In this document: positions 5,610 through 7,150 of the stretch, one piece after another
Layout: each line of letters opens with the position of its first letter
How positions within the stretch are numbered: the stretch's first letter is position 1
Source: an uncultured Oscillospiraceae bacterium
GTDB taxonomy: Bacteria; Bacillota; Clostridia; Oscillospirales; Oscillospiraceae
Direction of reading: 5' to 3'
Assembly (NCBI GenBank): GCA_944385305.1
Contig: CALWWS010000228.1
Coordinates: forward strand, 1 to 7,150
Length of the DNA stretch: 7,150 nt
Translations under genes and position numbers: made by a program
The notes under the pieces: generated by a model
Seen by the model: only the letters and a program-made list of their open reading frames with translations
Told to the model about the DNA's origin: nothing
Databases searched by the model: none

Positions 5610-6494
5610 ATGGCAAAGATCGGTTGGATTGGACTGGGCAACATGGGCGCTCCCATGAGCACGAACCTGGTAAAGGCTGGCAACGAGGTCATCGTGTGGA
5701 ACCGCACCAAGTCTAAGGCGCAGCCCGTTCTGGATGCCGGCGCCGCCTGGGCCGACTCCCCCAAGGAGATCGGTGAGAAGTGCGACATCGTGTTCACCAT
5801 GGTGGCCGACGGCCCCACCCTGCTGAAGGTGGCTCTGGGCGATGACGGCGCTCTGGCCGGCATGTCCGACGGCAAGATCCTGGTTGACATGAGCACTGTC
5901 TCCGCTGAGGAGTCCGCCACCGTTGCCGAGGCTGCCAAGGCCAAGGGCGTTGAGCTGGTTCGCGCTCCTGTTACCGGTTCCACCGCTCTGGCTGCCAACG
6001 CCAGCCTGGGCATCCTGGCTTCCGGCGATAAGGCTACTTACGAGAAGGTTCTGCCCTACTTCGAGAAGATGGGCAAGAATCAGTTCTACCTGGGCTCCGG
6101 CGAGCAGGCCCGCATCATGAAGCTGTGCCTGAACCTGATGATCGCCAGCACCATGCAGATGGAGGCCGAGGCCGTTGTTCTGGCCGAGAAGGCCGGCATC
6201 GAGACCCGCCAGGCCTGCGACATCATCGCCGGCTCCGCCGCTGGTTCTCCCCTGACCGGTTACAAGGCTGCCCTGATCGCCGGCGGCGAGTACGCCCCCG
6301 CTTTCAGCGTCAAGCTGATGATGAAGGACCTGGATCTGGCTCTGGCCGCCGGCAAGCAGTATGGCGTGCCCCTGCCCAGCACCGCTCTGACCCGTCAGTC
6401 CCTGCAGTCCGCTGCCGCCACCGGCCGCGCCGAGAAGGACTTCTCCGTGCTGACTCAGTGCCTGGAGGAGCAGTCCGGCTACAAGCGTCCCTGA
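5610..6494 (+). CDS. Beta-hydroxyacid dehydrogenase (3-hydroxyisobutyrate dehydrogenase / semialdehyde reductase superfamily)
   Basis: A soluble NAD(P)-dependent oxidoreductase of 294 residues, expected to interconvert a beta- or gamma-hydroxyacid and its semialdehyde. The N-terminal Rossmann motif is GWIGLGNMGAPMSTNL (5-20); R32 in WNRT after strand 2 suggests NADP(H). The catalytic lysine is K171 with N175 in MKLCLNLM, and KDLDLA (239-244) is the family's second conserved lysine motif. The substrate loop reads RAPVTGS (118-124), where most members have DAPVSGG, so the substrate is probably not plain 3-hydroxyisobutyrate. As I recall the families, the C-terminal half most resembles the GLYR1 / succinic semialdehyde reductase branch. 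AAAGGAG 9 bases upstream sets the ATG. It is the first gene of a sigma-54-type operon with the cupin gene 53 bases downstream, and uses a strongly biased codon set with no GGG or CGG. Confidence 0.93.
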   Translation: MAKIGWIGLGNMGAPMSTNLVKAGNEVIVWNRTKSKAQPVLDAGAAWADSPKEIGEKCDIVFTMVADGPTLLKVALGDDGALAGMSDGKILVDMSTVSAEESATVAEAAKAKGVELVRAPVTGSTALAANASLGILASGDKATYEKVLPYFEKMGKNQFYLGSGEQARIMKLCLNLMIASTMQMEAEAVVLAEKAGIETRQACDIIAGSAAGSPLTGYKAALIAGGEYAPAFSVKLMMKDLDLALAAGKQYGVPLPSTALTRQSLQSAAATGRAEKDFSVLTQCLEEQSGYKRP

Positions 6495-6517
6495 TTAGCG
6501 CGCAAATTCCCACGCGA

Positions 6518-6523
6518 TATAAT
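6518..6523 (+). promoter_or_regulatory. Isolated TATAAT before the cupin gene
   Basis: A perfect TATAAT lies 24 bases before the cupin ATG, but 17 bases upstream there is only TTAGCG, a poor -35, and there is no TGn extension. A weak internal promoter is possible. The 53-base gap has no terminator, so co-transcription with the dehydrogenase is the simpler view. Confidence 0.2.
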
Positions 6524-6547
6524 CACAAAGTATAGGAGGAATTCAAA

Positions 6548-7150
6548 ATGTTCAAGGCTTATGTCCAGAACTACTACGACATGCAGGCTATGTGCCCCGT
6601 GCAGCACGTGATGGCTCACTCCGCTCCCTTTGCCAACGCCATCAAGATGGGCTATGATCCCGCCGGCCCCGACTGGACTTATCAGTACTTCTCCACCTGC
6701 GAGATCACCTTCGGCGGCGCTGCTCTGGTTGCCAACCACGGCCCCGCTGATCACGTGTTCTACATCCTGGACGGCTACGGCTACTCCATGATGAACGGCA
6801 AGCGCTACACCTTCAAGCCCGGCGACATTATGTGGACTCCCGGCAACTGCGACCACGAGATGTATCCCGACGGCACGGCTACGCTGAAGTTCCTGGTCAC
6901 CCTGTGCCCCCGCGGCTTCAAGGCTTCCGAGCCCTACATCAAGAACGTCAACGACGCCAAGGTCACTGAGAAGGACGGCGTGATCTTCCACACTCTGGCC
7001 GACGAGGAGATCAGCGGTTCCGGCTCTCAGGAGTTCCACATTGTGGACGTGCTGCCCGGCAAGACCCTGACCCTGGACACCCCCAAGTCCGACGTTATCG
7101 CCTATATGTACAATGGTCAGTGTGTGGCCACTGTCGACGGCGAGAAGCTG
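6548..7150 (+). CDS. Two-domain cupin protein, 3' end cut by window
   Basis: 201 residues are visible, open to the right edge. AGGAGGA ends 7 bases before the ATG at 6548, a strong ribosome site. The first cupin barrel is clear: residues 61-78 (VANHGPADHVFYILDGYG) correspond to the first cupin motif and PGDIMWTPGNCDHEM (91-105) to the second. Candidate metal ligands are H64, H69 (where the usual glutamate falls) and H103; the first histidine of the usual HxH pair is alanine. From about residue 163 (FHIVDVLPGKTL) a second barrel begins, but its first motif, TPKSDVIAYMYNG (178-190), has no histidine and looks non-catalytic. Bicupins include ureidoglycine aminohydrolase, various isomerases and dioxygenases, and sugar-binding proteins; I cannot assign a reaction. 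Codon use matches the dehydrogenase, supporting one highly expressed operon. Confidence 0.85.
   Translation, partial: MFKAYVQNYYDMQAMCPVQHVMAHSAPFANAIKMGYDPAGPDWTYQYFSTCEITFGGAALVANHGPADHVFYILDGYGYSMMNGKRYTFKPGDIMWTPGNCDHEMYPDGTATLKFLVTLCPRGFKASEPYIKNVNDAKVTEKDGVIFHTLADEEISGSGSQEFHIVDVLPGKTLTLDTPKSDVIAYMYNGQCVATVDGEKL

Noticed and set aside
5339..5716. A 125-codon plus-strand frame in the regulatory region overlapping the dehydrogenase start
   Set aside because: No ribosome site, no recognisable protein pattern, runs over the sigma-54 promoter and into the dehydrogenase gene in another frame.
6479..7039. A 186-codon minus-strand frame opposite the dehydrogenase end and cupin gene
   Set aside because: It overlaps the strongly supported cupin frame, which has a near-perfect ribosome site and cupin motifs; rich in Val, Gly, His and Leu as expected of a shadow.

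Overview
The window is about 60% GC, with strong GGAGG-type ribosome sites, sigma-A-like promoters, heavy use of CTG, GAG and GGC codons, and protein families typical of anaerobic Clostridia. This suggests a high-GC gut member of the Oscillospiraceae (Flavonifractor / Intestinimonas / Pseudoflavonifractor type). That assignment is an inference from composition and protein flavour, not from a marker gene. There are no RNA genes, mobile elements or CRISPR arrays.

Left half (1-4109): a sodium:solute symporter gene (minus strand, its 3' end cut by the window edge) has its own promoter and an 11-bp inverted repeat over that promoter. Upstream of it on the same strand is a fold-type I PLP aminotransferase gene that ends in a strong intrinsic terminator. 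The aminotransferase is divergent from an M20D-family amidohydrolase/deacylase (plus strand). The two share a 138-bp intergenic region holding two near-identical extended -10 promoters, embedded in a perfect 16-bp inverted repeat. The set could form a small salvage module (Na+-driven uptake, N-deacylation, transamination); the functional link is an inference.

Middle (4110-5191): an AEC (auxin efflux carrier) family transporter on the minus strand converges on the amidohydrolase. A sigma-A-like promoter lies between them on the plus strand and points into the 3' end of the AEC gene, with no recognisable plus-strand gene behind it.

Right (5192-7150): a 418-bp regulatory region separates the AEC gene from a plus-strand operon encoding a beta-hydroxyacid dehydrogenase (3-hydroxyisobutyrate / succinic semialdehyde reductase superfamily) and a two-domain cupin protein, which runs off the right edge. 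The region holds a full match to the sigma-54 (-24/-12) promoter consensus. About 170-230 bp upstream of its predicted start is a cluster of TGTGCCA/TGGCACA inverted half-sites and GTGACA direct repeats, where an enhancer-binding activator would be expected to sit. The two operon genes use a highly biased codon set with almost no GGG or CGG, unlike the left-hand genes, which suggests strong expression when induced. The likeliest new biology here is this sigma-54-controlled dehydrogenase-cupin operon of unknown substrate, with a divergent AEC carrier that may move the substrate or product.
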